Under the pieces are notes generated by a model. The model did not search any database and was not told where the DNA came from. It was given only the letters and a program-made list of their open reading frames with translations. This document shows positions 5,668-5,870 of a stretch of 5,870 nucleotides of DNA, piece by piece. The stretch covers positions 1 through 5,870 of the forward strand of contig USBP01000108.1 of assembly GCA_900552985.1 (NCBI GenBank), written 5' to 3'. The position numbers and the translations under genes are program-made. Numbering within the stretch: position 1 is the first letter of the stretch; each line of letters starts with the position of its first letter. The stretch comes from an uncultured Oscillospiraceae bacterium (GTDB lineage: Bacteria; Bacillota; Clostridia; Oscillospirales; Acutalibacteraceae).

Positions 5668-5870
5668 GGCAGGCCACCTCCCCCTGTGTGAGCATAGCGT
5701 CCAGCAGGGCTATTGCTACGGCGGCCTCTACCACAGGCTGGGCGCGCACAGCAATGCAGCTGTCGTGCCGCCCCTTGATGACCAGGGTGGCGTTTTCATG
5801 GGAGACGCAGTCGATGGTCTGCTGTTGCTGCGCGATGGAGGCGGTCGGCTTGATGGCAACGCGCAGCAGC
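5660..5870 (-). CDS. aroC: Chorismate synthase, C-terminal part (5' end outside window)
   Basis: The last 69 codons and TAA stop (5662-5660) are present; the gene continues past the right edge. Chorismate synthase uses reduced FMN to convert 5-enolpyruvylshikimate-3-phosphate to chorismate, the final common step of the aromatic pathway. The visible part carries the typical C-terminal signature: RVAIKPTASIAQQQQTID near the edge, then VIKGRHDSC and AQPVVEAAVAIALLD. The usual proline after GRHD is serine here, a mild variation. The stop overlaps the pheA start by 8 bases, so product and next enzyme are made from one message. The direction implies that further shikimate-pathway genes may lie to the right, outside the window. 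Confidence 0.95.
   Translation of the reverse strand, partial: LLRVAIKPTASIAQQQQTIDCVSHENATLVIKGRHDSCIAVRAQPVVEAAVAIALLDAMLTQGEVACRG
5674..5684 (-). promoter_or_regulatory. Strong Shine-Dalgarno for the GTG start of pheA, inside aroC
   Basis: On the - strand it reads GGGGGAGGTGG, ending 6 bases before the GTG at 5667. It is embedded in the last codons of aroC. This strong site supports the GTG start even though the codon is not ATG. Confidence 0.8.

Noticed and set aside
5086..5691. A 201-codon + strand frame opposite pheA and aroC
   Set aside because: It is antisense to two genes with complete catalytic motifs, and no family features are visible.

Overview
The window looks like chromosomal DNA from a Gram-positive anaerobe of the Clostridia, most likely Oscillospiraceae/Ruminococcaceae-like. 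This is inferred from several traits together: strong GGAGG-type ribosome binding sites, good sigma-A-type promoters in a moderately GC-rich background, a bifunctional AroQ-type chorismate mutase/prephenate dehydratase directly after aroC, and a large multi-pass membrane protein of a type I associate with gut Clostridia. No species can be named from the sequence alone. I see no tRNA, rRNA, CRISPR array, insertion sequence or phage gene.

Left part, + strand: the window opens in the last 43 codons of an unidentified gene (1-132). Its stop codon abuts the start of a 778-residue polytopic membrane protein (133-2469), which resembles the GT-C-like, presumably lipid-sugar-dependent glycosyltransferases of Clostridia. 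A short gap holds a clear promoter (2488-2516) for a 259-residue NYN-domain nuclease with a C-terminal OST-HTH/LOTUS RNA-binding domain (2554-3333). After it comes a roughly 330-base stretch without a large gene. This holds a long imperfect hairpin (3333-3369), a possible sporulation-type promoter (weak), a 36-codon gene with a good ribosome binding site (3442-3552), and a strong terminator (3561-3606) that should work in both directions.

Right part, - strand: reading right to left, the 3' end of chorismate synthase aroC overlaps by 8 bases the GTG start of pheA (chorismate mutase/prephenate dehydratase/ACT). Together they run from EPSP through chorismate and prephenate to phenylpyruvate. Next is plsC, a lysophosphatidate acyltransferase with its own extended -10 promoter, preceded by two helically spaced T-tracts that sit where an UP element would. 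The mapped promoter places transcription start downstream of the longest possible plsC start codon, so the true start is probably 11 codons further in.

Most of the window is ordinary housekeeping (phenylalanine and phospholipid synthesis). The parts most worth following are the 36-residue acidic hydrophobic peptide gene with its possible sigma-E-like promoter, the NYN-LOTUS protein next to it, and the paired hairpin arms between them.
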